Below, piece by piece: positions 1 through 7,772 of a stretch of 64,000 bases of DNA. The stretch lies in assembly GCF_009663395.1 (NCBI RefSeq), contig NZ_QKNW01000001.1, positions 372,001 to 436,000 on the forward strand, given 5' to 3'. Position numbers and translations under genes: made by a program. Source of the stretch: Halosegnis longus. Its GTDB lineage: Archaea; Halobacteriota; Halobacteria; Halobacteriales; Haloarculaceae. The notes beneath the pieces were generated by a model, which saw nothing but the letters and a program-made list of their open reading frames with translations, was not told the origin of the DNA and ran no database searches. Position 1 is the stretch's first letter; each line of letters starts with the position of its first letter.

Positions 1-373
1 CGAGGCGCGACTCGCCCACATCCACCAGCAGATGTCGGATATGCGCGACGCGCTCCGTCGCGGTGACTTCGACGAGACGTTCGAGCTGGCGGAACACGAC
101 TCGCTGTCGCTTGCCGCGACGACGATGACCGGCCCGGCCGCGTGGGTGTACTGGCAGCCCGAGACGCTGGAGATCTTCGAGACCGTCCGCGAGCTTCGCG
201 GCGAGGGCATCCCCGTCTACTACTCGACGGATACCGGCGCGTCCGTCTACGTGAACACGACCGCCGAGTACGTCGACCGCGTGGAGAGCGCCATCGCCGA
301 ACTCGTCCCGACGCGCGTCTGGGAAGTCGGCGGTCCCGCCCGGATTCTCGACGACTCCGAGGCGCTGTTCTGA
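1..373 (+). CDS. mvaD: Phosphomevalonate/diphosphomevalonate decarboxylase, C-terminal part
   Basis: This is the last 123 codons of a gene that begins before the window; the open frame runs from base 2 to the TGA at 371-373. The tail carries a segment reading TTMTGPAAWVYWQPETLEIF and then an STDTGASVYVNT stretch, which matches the GHMP-kinase C-terminal region of haloarchaeal mevalonate-pathway decarboxylases, where it contributes to the substrate pocket. The enzyme makes isopentenyl (di)phosphate for archaeal lipids and carotenoids in the cytoplasm. In Haloferax the orthologue is known to act on phosphomevalonate; which substrate applies here cannot be read from this part. Confidence 0.8.
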   Translation, partial: EARLAHIHQQMSDMRDALRRGDFDETFELAEHDSLSLAATTMTGPAAWVYWQPETLEIFETVRELRGEGIPVYYSTDTGASVYVNTTAEYVDRVESAIAELVPTRVWEVGGPARILDDSEALF

Positions 374-429
374 CGCCGCGGCGAGGACACACGCAGGGGG
401 TTCAAGCGGCCGGCGCACCAACGTCGCGT

Positions 430-1548
430 ATGCACGTTGCCGTCTTCGGCGCTGGCTACGCCGGGCTGACTGCGGTCCGCCGGCTCGAACGCTCACTTCC
501 CGACAGCGTCGACCTGACGCTCGTCACCGACGAACCCTATCATCTGGTCCAACACGAACTCCACCGGGCGATTCGCCGCCCGGACGTGACCGACACCATC
601 TGTCTCCCGCTGGAAGACGTGACCGGCCGCGCGAGGCTCCGTATCGAACGCGTCGAGTCGGTCGACCCCGCGGGCGGCACCGCGACGCTCGCCGACGGGG
701 AAATCGAGTACGACTACGCCGCCGTCTGTCTCGGAGCCGAGACCGCCTTCCACGGGCTGGACGGCGTCGAAGAGCACGCGATTCCGCTCAAGCGACTCGA
801 ACACGCAGAGCGCATCCGAGCCTCGGTTCACGCCGCCGAGGGCGGGGATATCGTCGTCGGCGGGGGCGGTCTCTCCGGGATTCAGGTCGCCGGCGAACTC
901 GCCGCGCTCGCCGACGAGGAGGAGTACGACGCGAACGTCACGCTCGTCGAGCGGAACGAGTCGGTCGCGTCGGGCTTCGAGCCGGCGTTCCAGCGCGCGA
1001 TTTCCGAGGAACTGACCGAGCGGGACGTGACGGTACAGACGGGCGTCGGCGTCACCGGCGCGGACGACGATCACGTCCATCTCGACACCGACGAGTCGCT
1101 CGCCTACGAGACGCTCGTCTGGACCGGGGGCATCCGCGGCCCGGACGCGCTGGCCGGCGAGCGCGCCGCGACCCGCGAGACGCTGCGCGGCGAGAACGGG
1201 ACTTTCTACGTCGGCGACAGCGCCCGCGTCACTGACGCGAACGGCGCGGCGGTCCCGGCGAGCGCACAGACCGCGCTCCGCGAGGCGAAGGTGGCAGCGG
1301 ACAACATCGCCGCGCTCGCAGAGCACGACCTGTCAGAGGCGGGCGGCTTCGCGCCGTCGCTGGACCGCTACAGCTTCGACTCGCCGGGGTGGGTCGTGAC
1401 GGTCGGCGACGGCGCGGTCGCGCAGGTCGGCCCGACCGTCCTCCGCGGGCAGGCGGCCCGCACCGCGAAGGCGAGCATCGGGGCGGCACACCTCTCCTCG
1501 ATAGGGGCGATTACGAACGCCTCGACGCTGGTGCGCGACGAGCTGTAA
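430..1548 (+). CDS. NDH-2-like FAD/NAD-dependent oxidoreductase
   Basis: A 372-aa pyridine nucleotide-disulphide type flavoprotein. An FAD-binding GxGxxG element (VFGAGYAGLTA) lies at residues 4-14, a second dinucleotide fold (VGGGGLSGIQVAGEL) near 138-152, and a C-terminal FAD-contacting YVGDSARV near 258. This order is that of type II NADH dehydrogenases and related sulfide:quinone reductases. No redox-active CxxC is present, which argues against a thioredoxin-reductase-like role. The frame is open upstream to base 142 by chance; the ATG at 430 is chosen because the FAD motif follows at once. A membrane-associated NADH:quinone role is inferred, not shown. Confidence 0.75.
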   Translation: MHVAVFGAGYAGLTAVRRLERSLPDSVDLTLVTDEPYHLVQHELHRAIRRPDVTDTICLPLEDVTGRARLRIERVESVDPAGGTATLADGEIEYDYAAVCLGAETAFHGLDGVEEHAIPLKRLEHAERIRASVHAAEGGDIVVGGGGLSGIQVAGELAALADEEEYDANVTLVERNESVASGFEPAFQRAISEELTERDVTVQTGVGVTGADDDHVHLDTDESLAYETLVWTGGIRGPDALAGERAATRETLRGENGTFYVGDSARVTDANGAAVPASAQTALREAKVAADNIAALAEHDLSEAGGFAPSLDRYSFDSPGWVVTVGDGAVAQVGPTVLRGQAARTAKASIGAAHLSSIGAITNASTLVRDEL

Positions 1549-1908
1549 TCAGATGAAGGGGACGCCGACGGCCGACGGAGAGGTGACGTTCGCGGCCGCG
1601 AGCACGGAGAGCACGACGACTGAGGCGACCCACGCGACGAGCGCGATACCCGCGGCGGCCGTCCAGCCGACGCGGTAGCGACTGCGCACGACGAGCAGAT
1701 ACGCCAGCAGCGTCGCGACCGGGCCGACGATTGGGACATCGCCCACGAGCCAGCCGACGACGCCCCACACGAGGGCCCCGAGGGCGGCGGTCACGACGGC
1801 GTGGCTGTAATCGCGACTCGACGCGAGCAGACTCGCGCCGACGTGGATACCGATACCGCCCACGAGTAGGCTGACGACGAAGACGACGATGTTGTCGGAG
1901 AGTGCCAT
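1549..1908 (-). CDS. Four-helix membrane protein of unknown function
   Basis: The 119-aa product has about four hydrophobic segments (roughly residues 7-29, 37-56, 59-75 and 83-105) with short loops and no charged catalytic motif. I do not recognise the family. The ATG at 1908 overlaps the stop of the upstream gene in a TGATG junction, so translation is probably coupled to the 269-aa gene at 1908-2717; a GTG three bases earlier is possible. It converges with the oxidoreductase at 430-1548, with the stop codons adjacent. Confidence 0.6.
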   Translation of the reverse strand: MALSDNIVVFVVSLLVGGIGIHVGASLLASSRDYSHAVVTAALGALVWGVVGWLVGDVPIVGPVATLLAYLLVVRSRYRVGWTAAAGIALVAWVASVVVLSVLAAANVTSPSAVGVPFI

Positions 1909-2717
1909 CACCCGTCCGAGGCGGGCCTCGCTGAAAGTGATTGTGTCGGCGACAGCCCGTCGGGAAGGGCGGTCGCGTCGACCAGCGGCGTCATGAGTGC
2001 GTCCGACTCGGGGAGGTCGGCGTCAAGTCCGGCCGCGGTCGCGACGGTGGCGAGGAAGGTCGCCTCGCGACACGGCAGGTCGGTGGCCGTGCCCGCGACG
2101 CCGCCGTCGTGGTGGGCGAGGACGCCTTCGATGCCGCGTCCGACGGCGGCCGGGTCTCCGTCGAGGACGCCTTCGAGGAACGCGACGCGGCCGCCGTAGA
2201 GCCGCCGTTCCTCGCGGCCGGTCGTCTCGAAGAACCCCTGTCTCGTGAGTCGCGTCGTCTCGGCCGCGAGGCGGTCGGTGGCTTCGGCCACGGTCTCGGC
2301 GTCGCCGCCGGCCCCGGCAGCGAGCGCACGGTAGTAGTCGATGTCGAGTGCGCCTCGCTCATCGAGGTCGGGGAGCGTCGCGTGTTCGACCGCCCGCAGG
2401 AGTTGTCGAGCCAGCCCCGGAACGGCCTGCTTTGCGCCGGCGAGCGTCGCTGCACGCAGCGCGAAGTACCGCTCGGCCACGACGTTCGTGCCGGCGTCGG
2501 CCGCGCCGGCGTGGAGGTTGCTCGCCGCGTCGAACCGCCGGCGCGCGCCGTCGGAGTCGGCCTCGATGGCGAGGAGTCCTGCGGCGACCTTCTCGCCGAG
2601 TGCAGCCGTCGTCGCACGGTACGGCCCGACGTTCTCGGGAACGCCGCGGGCAAGTTTGTCCGTCCGGTCGGCGAACGTCTCGCGTTCCTCGGCCAGCCAG
2701 CCGTCGAGTCGCTGCAT
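1908..2717 (-). CDS. Alpha-helical soluble protein of unknown function
   Basis: A 269-aa, Ala-rich acidic protein with no signal peptide or membrane segment. Its composition and regular helix-forming blocks (for example YFALRAATLAGAKQAVPGLA near 81-100) suggest a TPR-like or Imm49-type helical bundle, but no diagnostic motif is visible. It is the first gene of a two-gene unit with the membrane protein at 1549-1908. The ATG at 2717 lies 51 bases from the stop of the SDR gene upstream, so it may also belong to the thi-SDR transcript. Function unknown. Confidence 0.55.
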   Translation of the reverse strand: MQRLDGWLAEERETFADRTDKLARGVPENVGPYRATTAALGEKVAAGLLAIEADSDGARRRFDAASNLHAGAADAGTNVVAERYFALRAATLAGAKQAVPGLARQLLRAVEHATLPDLDERGALDIDYYRALAAGAGGDAETVAEATDRLAAETTRLTRQGFFETTGREERRLYGGRVAFLEGVLDGDPAAVGRGIEGVLAHHDGGVAGTATDLPCREATFLATVATAAGLDADLPESDALMTPLVDATALPDGLSPTQSLSARPASDG

Positions 2718-2768
2718 ACGCGACGTAGGTGCGACGGCGGGATACTACTCCGGCCGAACCGGTTCGGC

Positions 2769-3491
2769 TCAAAACCGCTCGTAGATGTCCTCGCGAAAGA
2801 GGTCGAGTTCGGTGACCGCCGCGGGCGAGGATTGTGAGAGGACGTACGCCACCGCGTCGGCCACGTCCTCGACGGCGAGTTCGGCGTCGGGGTCGAGTCG
2901 GTCACTGTTCGGCTGGTCGCGGAACTCTGCACCGAACTCAGTCGGTACGCCTGAGGGGTTGACGACGCCGACCTGTACGCCCTCGGGGCCGACGCGGCCG
3001 GCGAGACTCGCGGCGAAGCCGCGGAGCCACCACTTCGAAGCCGCGTAAATCGGGGTGGCCGTGCTCGGATACTTTCCCTTGTAGCTCCCGAGGAAGACGA
3101 CCGCACCCGACCGCTCGCGAATCGCCGGCAGCGCGGCCCGAACCGTGTAGAAGGCTCCCTTCACGTTCACGTCCGTCACCTGTTCGAACTGGTCGAGGGA
3201 GAGCTCCGACAGTGGCACGTCCGGCTGTTCGCCCGTGCCGGCGTTGACGACGACGCCGTCGAGGCGGCCGAACCGGTCGAGCGTCGCGTCGACGAGACTC
3301 GCGACGGCCGCGGGGTCGGTCACGTCCGTCGGAACGGCGAGTGCATCCGTCGGCAGGTCCTCGCGCACGCGGTCGAGTCGACTCTCGCTTCGGGCGGCGA
3401 GGACGACCCGGTAGCCGTCGGCTGCCAGTCGACGGGCAGTCGCGGCCCCGATCCCCGAACTCGCCCCCGTGACGAGAACGACCTCGGCCAT
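2769..3491 (-). CDS. Short-chain dehydrogenase/reductase
   Basis: A classical SDR of 240 aa. The cofactor motif VTGASSGIGAAT is at residues 6-17, a VNAG-type motif near 84-87, the catalytic Ser lies in a GSYKGKY segment, and the Tyr-x-x-x-Lys pair is in IYAASKWW near 150. The Arg after the second beta strand (AARSE) favours NADP(H). The start overlaps the stop of thiM in a TGATG junction, making it the third gene of a thiE-thiM-SDR operon. The substrate is unknown; co-transcription with thiamine genes is the only context clue. Confidence 0.8.
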   Translation of the reverse strand: MAEVVLVTGASSGIGAATARRLAADGYRVVLAARSESRLDRVREDLPTDALAVPTDVTDPAAVASLVDATLDRFGRLDGVVVNAGTGEQPDVPLSELSLDQFEQVTDVNVKGAFYTVRAALPAIRERSGAVVFLGSYKGKYPSTATPIYAASKWWLRGFAASLAGRVGPEGVQVGVVNPSGVPTEFGAEFRDQPNSDRLDPDAELAVEDVADAVAYVLSQSSPAAVTELDLFREDIYERF

Positions 3492-4306
3492 CAGTGCAGT
3501 TCCGTGATGCGCTCCTCGTCGGGCGCGGCTTCGGCGGCGTCGAGACCGGCGATAGCATCGAGGAACGCCGTCCGGTAGCTGGCCGGCCCCTCGAAGTCGC
3601 CGTACGCGCCGGCGGCAGCACGCTCACCGGCGCGGCCGTACGCGAGCGTCCCCGCGAGCACGGCGTCGAGGGTGTCTGTGACGGCACCCGCGAAGACGGC
3701 CTGTGTCACCCCCTGCATACAGCCGGTGCCGACGAACTGGCCCATCAGTTCGTGGCCCGCCTCGATTTCGAAGGCGCGGTCGGCGGTCGCGACCACGTCG
3801 GTCGCTCCGGAGGCGACGACGACCGCTCCGGTGTCGGCGGCCACGGCCGTCGCGTCGCGTGCAATCTCCGAGTAGTCGCCCACGGACTCGACCCCCCGAA
3901 CGTCGGCCGTCTCGCCGGCGAGCGCCGTGATTTCGCCGTAGTTCCCGTTGATGACGGCGATGTCGAGGTCGGTCGTGAGCCGCCCTGCGGTCTCGTCGCG
4001 GGCCGGCGTCGCGCCCACGCCGACCGGGTCGAGGACGATGGGCACGTCGTGGTCCATCGCCGAGCGGCCGGCCGCGAGCATCGTCTCGACGCCCTGCTCG
4101 TCGGTCGTCCCCATGTTGAGCAGGAGTCCGTCGGCGCCGGCGACCATGTCGACCACGTCGTTCTCGTCGTCGGACATCACCGGCAGCCCGCCCCAGAAGA
4201 GGGCGGCGTTGGCCACGTCGTTCACCGTGACGGCGTTGGTGATACAGTTGACGAGCGGACTCACCTCGGCGATGGCGTCGAAGGCACCGTCGAGGTCGGG
4301 GTTCAT
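3491..4306 (-). CDS. thiM: Hydroxyethylthiazole kinase
   Basis: A 271-aa ribokinase-fold enzyme that phosphorylates 4-methyl-5-(2-hydroxyethyl)thiazole with ATP for thiamine salvage. Diagnostic stretches are LVNCITNAVTVNDVANAAL near 18-36, the PVMSDDENDV segment, LDPVGVGATPAR near 94-105 and a C-terminal GTGCMQG containing the family Cys near 195. Its length matches the family. The ATG overlaps the thiE stop (ATGA), so the two are co-translated. Together with ThiE it joins salvaged thiazole phosphate to the pyrimidine moiety. Confidence 0.92.
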   Translation of the reverse strand: MNPDLDGAFDAIAEVSPLVNCITNAVTVNDVANAALFWGGLPVMSDDENDVVDMVAGADGLLLNMGTTDEQGVETMLAAGRSAMDHDVPIVLDPVGVGATPARDETAGRLTTDLDIAVINGNYGEITALAGETADVRGVESVGDYSEIARDATAVAADTGAVVVASGATDVVATADRAFEIEAGHELMGQFVGTGCMQGVTQAVFAGAVTDTLDAVLAGTLAYGRAGERAAAGAYGDFEGPASYRTAFLDAIAGLDAAEAAPDEERITELH

Positions 4307-4938
4307 TGCTCGACCCCCGCGCCGACGACGGTTTCACGCAGCGACCGGGTCGCAGCCTCCGGGTCGTCGGTGTCGGTAATCGCGGAGATGACCGCGACGC
4401 CGTCAGCGCCGGCCGCGATTACGTCGCGGGCGTTCGTCACGTCGATGCCCCCGATACCGACGAACGGGATATCGACGGCCGCGTCGATTGCGCGAACGGC
4501 GTCGAGCCCAATCTCGGACTCCTCGGGGTCGGTCTCCTTCGACCCGGTGGCGAACACCGCGCCGACGCCGAGATAATCCGCGCCCGCGGCCGCCGCTTCC
4601 TCGGCGGCTTCGACCGTCGACACCGACCGGCCGATGATGGCATCGCCACCTAACTGCTCGCGGGCGACTCCGACGGGGAGGTCGTCGTCCCCGAGGTGGA
4701 CGCCGTCGGCGTCGATGGCGGCCGCGAGGTCGACCCGGTCGTTGACGATGAGGGGAACGTCGGCCGCGCGCGTCACCTCGCGGAGCCGTCGGCCGAGGTC
4801 GTACCGCTCGCGGACGCTCGTCGCCTTCTCGCGCAGTTGCACCACGTCGACGCCGCCGGCGATGGCCGCCTCGACCGTCTCGACGGTCGGATGTGTCGAA
4901 AAGCGGGCCTCGGTCACGAGATACGTCTGTAAATTCAT
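4303..4938 (-). CDS. thiE: Thiamine-phosphate synthase
   Basis: A 211-aa TIM-barrel enzyme that couples HMP-diphosphate with thiazole phosphate to give thiamine monophosphate. Visible motifs are QLREK (substrate pyrophosphate binding), NDRVDLAAAIDADGVHLG, GVGAVFATGSK and the C-terminal GIGGID phosphate loop. It is the first gene of the operon. A TATA-like CTTATC on the minus strand at about 4962-4967 lies 26-27 bases before the ATG, indicating a leaderless transcript. No TPP riboswitch was recognised in the 184 bases upstream. Confidence 0.92.
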   Translation of the reverse strand: MNLQTYLVTEARFSTHPTVETVEAAIAGGVDVVQLREKATSVRERYDLGRRLREVTRAADVPLIVNDRVDLAAAIDADGVHLGDDDLPVGVAREQLGGDAIIGRSVSTVEAAEEAAAAGADYLGVGAVFATGSKETDPEESEIGLDAVRAIDAAVDIPFVGIGGIDVTNARDVIAAGADGVAVISAITDTDDPEAATRSLRETVVGAGVEQ

Positions 4939-5122
4939 CGGTGGTAGTTACTGGTGGTCGCGATAAGGGCGTTTCGCTCGCTCATCTCCACCGAACAGTC
5001 CGGGCTACACAAAATCGAGTAGCTACGACAGCAGCTCGCGAGGGCCCGCGAGCGACTACTCGACCGGAAGAGCGCGTCACCCCGTCCGGGGGATATTTAC
5101 CCGAAAGTGGCGACACCACCGC

Positions 5123-6778
5123 ATGGACGATTCGAGCGACGCGGCTGCGACCGTCGGCGAGGCGGTTGTCGCGGCGATGGCCGAGGCCGGTATCGACGCG
5201 GCGTTCGGCATCCCGGGCAAGCAGACGCTCCCGCTGAACGAGGCGATGGCGAGCAACGATATCCGGTACGTCGTCGCCCGCCACGAGACCGCGGTCAGCC
5301 ACCAGGCGTGGGGGTACGCCGAGACGACGGGCCGGCCTGCGGCGACGGTCGTCATCCCCGGCCCGGGCGACCTGAACGCGGCTAACGGGCTGAAGAACGC
5401 CCACAACGACTGTACGCCGCTGTTTCACCTCGCCGTGGAGACGGCCCCGGAGGTGCGCGGCGGCGACGGCATCCACGAGACTCCCCCGGAGGTGTACGAC
5501 GAACTGGTGAAGGCAAACTACACCGTCGCGTCGCCGGCGAGCGCGGCCGCGACCGTCACCGAGGCGGTCGAGGAGGCGACCACCCACCCCAAAGGTCCCG
5601 TCCGCGTCGGCATCCCGAAGACGTTTCTCGGACAGACGGTCGCGTCGGCCGCGGCGGGCGCGCGCGACGAACGCGGCCCGAAACAGCCGGCTTCCGACGC
5701 CCTCGCGCGGGCGAGTGCCCTGCTTGCCGACGCAACGCGACCGGCGCTCCTCGCGGGAGGTGGCGTGCGGGCGAGCGACGCCGCCGGGAGCCTCGAAGCG
5801 CTCGCCGACCACCTGAACGCGCCCGTCGTGACGACGTACAAGGGGAAAGGCACGCTCGCCGAGGACCACCCGCTGTCGGCTGGAGTGTTGTGCGGCGGAA
5901 CCAGCCCGGCGGTGGCGTCCGTTCTCGAAGACGCGGACGCGCTGCTCGCGGTCGGGACAGATTTCGACGCCGTCGCGACCGGCGAGTGGGGGTACGACCT
6001 CCCCGACCGCCTCGTCCACGTCACCTACCACGCGAGCGATATCGGGACGGGATACGACCCCGCGGTCGGCATTCTCGCGGATGCTGACGCGACGCTTCGG
6101 GCGCTCCGCGAGTCGCTGCCGGCGGGCGACGGCGACGGAGAGCGGCGAGCGCAGGACGCGCGGGCCGCCGACCGAGCGCGGCTCGACGCACTGGTCGATA
6201 CGCACGACGGAAACCCCACCTCCGTTGAGGCGCTCCGGGCCGTCCGCGAGGCGGTCCCGCGGGAGGCGACGGTGGCGGTCGACGCCGGCGGCTTCCGCAT
6301 CTGGGCGCTCGTCGCCTTCCCGGCGTACGGCCCGCGCCGGTACGTCAATCCGGGGTCGTGGGCGACGATGGGAACCGGGCTTCCGTCGGCAATCGGGGCG
6401 ACGGTCGCGAACCCGGACCGCGAGGTCGTCGCGCTCACCGGCGACGGCGGCCTGATGATGTGTCTCCACGAGCTCCACACGCTCGCCGCCGAATCGCTGG
6501 AGGTGACGGTGGTCGTCTTCCGCAACGACGACTACGCCATCATCAGCGAGGAGGCGACCCGGAGCTACGGGCTCAAAGAAGTCGCCTACGGCTGGGGCGA
6601 CACCCCGGTCGAGTTCACCGCGCTCGCGGAGTCGATGGGCGTGGCCGGCTACAGCGCACACGCGGTCGATGAAATCCCCGCCACCGTCTCCGAGGCGCGA
6701 GCGAGCGACGGGCCGGCGCTCGTCGAGGTGCGGACGGACCCGACGGAGCCACAGGCCAGCGAGTGGATGCGGCGGTGA
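5123..6778 (+). CDS. Thiamine-diphosphate-dependent enzyme (acetolactate synthase/decarboxylase family)
   Basis: A 551-aa three-domain TPP enzyme. The N-terminal Pyr domain has the catalytic Glu in RHETAVSHQAWG (about residue 55), a central nucleotide-like domain follows, and the C-terminal PP domain carries GDGG near 438 and the distal Asn in FRNDDYA, the Mg-diphosphate motif. It resembles acetolactate synthase large subunits, benzoylformate decarboxylase and related lyases. No small regulatory subunit or ilvC is adjacent, so a branched-chain role is not supported. A TATA-like ATATTTAC at about 5092-5100 precedes the ATG by about 27 bases. It is divergent from thiE, placing a TPP user beside TPP synthesis. 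Confidence 0.8.
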   Translation: MDDSSDAAATVGEAVVAAMAEAGIDAAFGIPGKQTLPLNEAMASNDIRYVVARHETAVSHQAWGYAETTGRPAATVVIPGPGDLNAANGLKNAHNDCTPLFHLAVETAPEVRGGDGIHETPPEVYDELVKANYTVASPASAAATVTEAVEEATTHPKGPVRVGIPKTFLGQTVASAAAGARDERGPKQPASDALARASALLADATRPALLAGGGVRASDAAGSLEALADHLNAPVVTTYKGKGTLAEDHPLSAGVLCGGTSPAVASVLEDADALLAVGTDFDAVATGEWGYDLPDRLVHVTYHASDIGTGYDPAVGILADADATLRALRESLPAGDGDGERRAQDARAADRARLDALVDTHDGNPTSVEALRAVREAVPREATVAVDAGGFRIWALVAFPAYGPRRYVNPGSWATMGTGLPSAIGATVANPDREVVALTGDGGLMMCLHELHTLAAESLEVTVVVFRNDDYAIISEEATRSYGLKEVAYGWGDTPVEFTALAESMGVAGYSAHAVDEIPATVSEARASDGPALVEVRTDPTEPQASEWMRR

Positions 6779-6780
6779 GG

Positions 6781-6960
6781 CTACGACTCGGCCGCGTACT
6801 CCAGGATGCGCGGCGTCACGAGAAACTCTGCGACGGCGAGCAGCACGATGAACCACCGCGTCGCTCCCTCGGCCGCGGTGAATGCGAGAAACAGGAGCGC
6901 AGTCGCGCTCGCTGCACCGATACCGTAGCGAATGAGGGGACTGTCGAGGGTACTGCTCAT
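6781..6960 (-). CDS. Small membrane protein (59 aa)
   Basis: An ATG at 6960 opens a 59-codon frame ending at TAG 6781-6783. The product begins MSSTLDSPLIRYGIGAAS and shows two hydrophobic stretches, about residues 12-28 and 36-48, separated by a short GATRW turn. It follows the Lrp regulator stop by seven bases on the same strand, so the two form an operon. I recognise no family. Size, acidic end residues and operon position make it a credible small transmembrane partner or target of the regulator. Confidence 0.6.
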   Translation of the reverse strand: MSSTLDSPLIRYGIGAASATALLFLAFTAAEGATRWFIVLLAVAEFLVTPRILEYAAES

Positions 6961-6967
6961 CGGTCGG

Positions 6968-7456
6968 TCACCCCTCCTCGGGCGGCGCGTCGGCGTCGTC
7001 GAGGAATCCGTGGTACGGACAGACGTACTCGTCGCGGATGAGCTGTTCGTCGACGACCCGAAGCCCGGCCGCGTCGAGTTCCTCGCTGATGCGGTTGAGG
7101 TCGTCGTGGTCGCGGCCGATGGCGTTCACGTAGACGTTCCGCTCGCCGGTCATGATTTCACGGACGGCGGTCACCCCACGAATCGTACGGGCCTCGTTGG
7201 CGAGTTCATCGCGTTCGGGAATCGGTGCCGTACAGATAATCTTCGTGTACAGGGGGTAGCCGGCGAGGTCGTAGTCGATGTCGATGTGGTAGCCACGGAT
7301 GACGCCGCTTTCTTCCAGCTTGTTGAGCCGGGTCCGAACCGTGCTCGAAGACAGTCCCAGCTCCTCTGCGATATCGGTGGACGACGTCGAGCGCGCGTCC
7401 TGCTGGAGATAGTACAGAATATGCTTGTCGACAGAGTCCAACTCGCCGTCTTTCAT
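6968..7456 (-). CDS. Lrp/AsnC-family transcriptional regulator
   Basis: A 162-aa one-component regulator. The N-terminal helix-turn-helix (LDSVDKHILYYLQQDARSTS through VRTRLNKLEESG, residues 5-50) is followed by a RAM/AsnC effector domain with the GVTAVREIMTGERNV strand-helix pattern. A GYHIDIDYDLAGYP linker is typical of haloarchaeal members. It reads divergently from the APC-Usp transporter at 7769, a likely target. A TATA-like TTATAT on the minus strand near 7485-7490 lies about 30 bases before the start. The effector, probably an amino acid, cannot be named. Confidence 0.85.
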   Translation of the reverse strand: MKDGELDSVDKHILYYLQQDARSTSSTDIAEELGLSSSTVRTRLNKLEESGVIRGYHIDIDYDLAGYPLYTKIICTAPIPERDELANEARTIRGVTAVREIMTGERNVYVNAIGRDHDDLNRISEELDAAGLRVVDEQLIRDEYVCPYHGFLDDADAPPEEG

Positions 7457-7768
7457 GGGTGGTGACCGTTGGGCCGCGGGCGCAATATAAGCTTGTCACG
7501 CCGGTGCGCCCGGAACGGCACAGGTCATGGGTGTGTTACCATGCACCAGCATAGACAACAGTAACGAACTATAATGCCGCCTTCCGTGACGAATCGTCAA
7601 TAAGAGCGGTCGATTTATCTGTTTCCGTCACCGAATGTATGTACACAGCAATGCGACGTATCTATCTCTCCACGAGTACGCCATCATGAAGTTCGGGCAA
7701 CTCAGTACACACCACGGTTCGGTCAACGCACAGGCGGTCTCGGTCGTCGCGCGGGCCGGTGAGACGAG
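7457..7768. promoter_or_regulatory. Divergent promoter region between lrp and the APC-Usp transporter
   Basis: These 312 bases hold two divergent promoters. On the minus strand a TATATT-type box near 7485-7490 serves lrp. On the plus strand a TTTATCT box at about 7614-7620 probably starts transcription near 7643. Downstream of it lie two short frames linked by ATGA junctions to the transporter (listed separately). A five-base inverted repeat CATGG/CCATG lies near 7527-7544, too weak to call an Lrp site. Confidence 0.5.
7651..7689 (+). CDS. Possible leader mini-ORF 1 (12 aa)
   Basis: ATG at 7651 encodes a 12-residue peptide starting MRRIYLS and ending at TGA 7687-7689. The predicted transcript start (near 7643) lies just upstream. 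The stop overlaps the next short frame's ATG in an ATGA junction. No homology is known to me; chance occurrence is possible. Confidence 0.25.
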   Translation: MRRIYLSTSTPS

Positions 7769-7772
7769 ATGA
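7686..7772 (+). CDS. Possible leader mini-ORF 2 (28 aa) coupled to the transporter
   Basis: ATG at 7686 overlaps the stop of the 12-aa frame, and the TGA at 7770-7772 overlaps the transporter ATG (7769) in a second ATGA junction. The 28-aa product starts MKFGQLSTHHG and is basic to neutral, unlike the acidic proteome. An in-frame ATG at 7635 would extend it to 45 aa. Two successive ATGA junctions suggest translational coupling, but coding is unproven. Confidence 0.35.
   Translation: MKFGQLSTHHGSVNAQAVSVVARAGETR

Noticed and set aside
142-429. Extension of the NDH-2-like frame upstream of 430
   Set aside because: Overlaps the mvaD end in another frame and gives an Arg-rich sequence; the FAD motif needs the start at 430.
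4939-5122. Possible TPP riboswitch between thiE and the TPP enzyme
   Set aside because: No conserved thi-box core could be recognised and both genes have leaderless-type promoters leaving no leader to hold it.
4982-6856. A 624-codon open frame on the minus strand, fully antisense to the TPP enzyme
   Set aside because: Arg/Val/Gly-rich composition, no recognisable domain and codon bias typical of shadow frames in GC-rich DNA; the plus-strand gene has clear TPP motifs.
7527-7544. Short inverted repeat CATGG/CCATG as an Lrp operator
   Set aside because: Five-base arms are expected by chance at this length; no second copy in the region.
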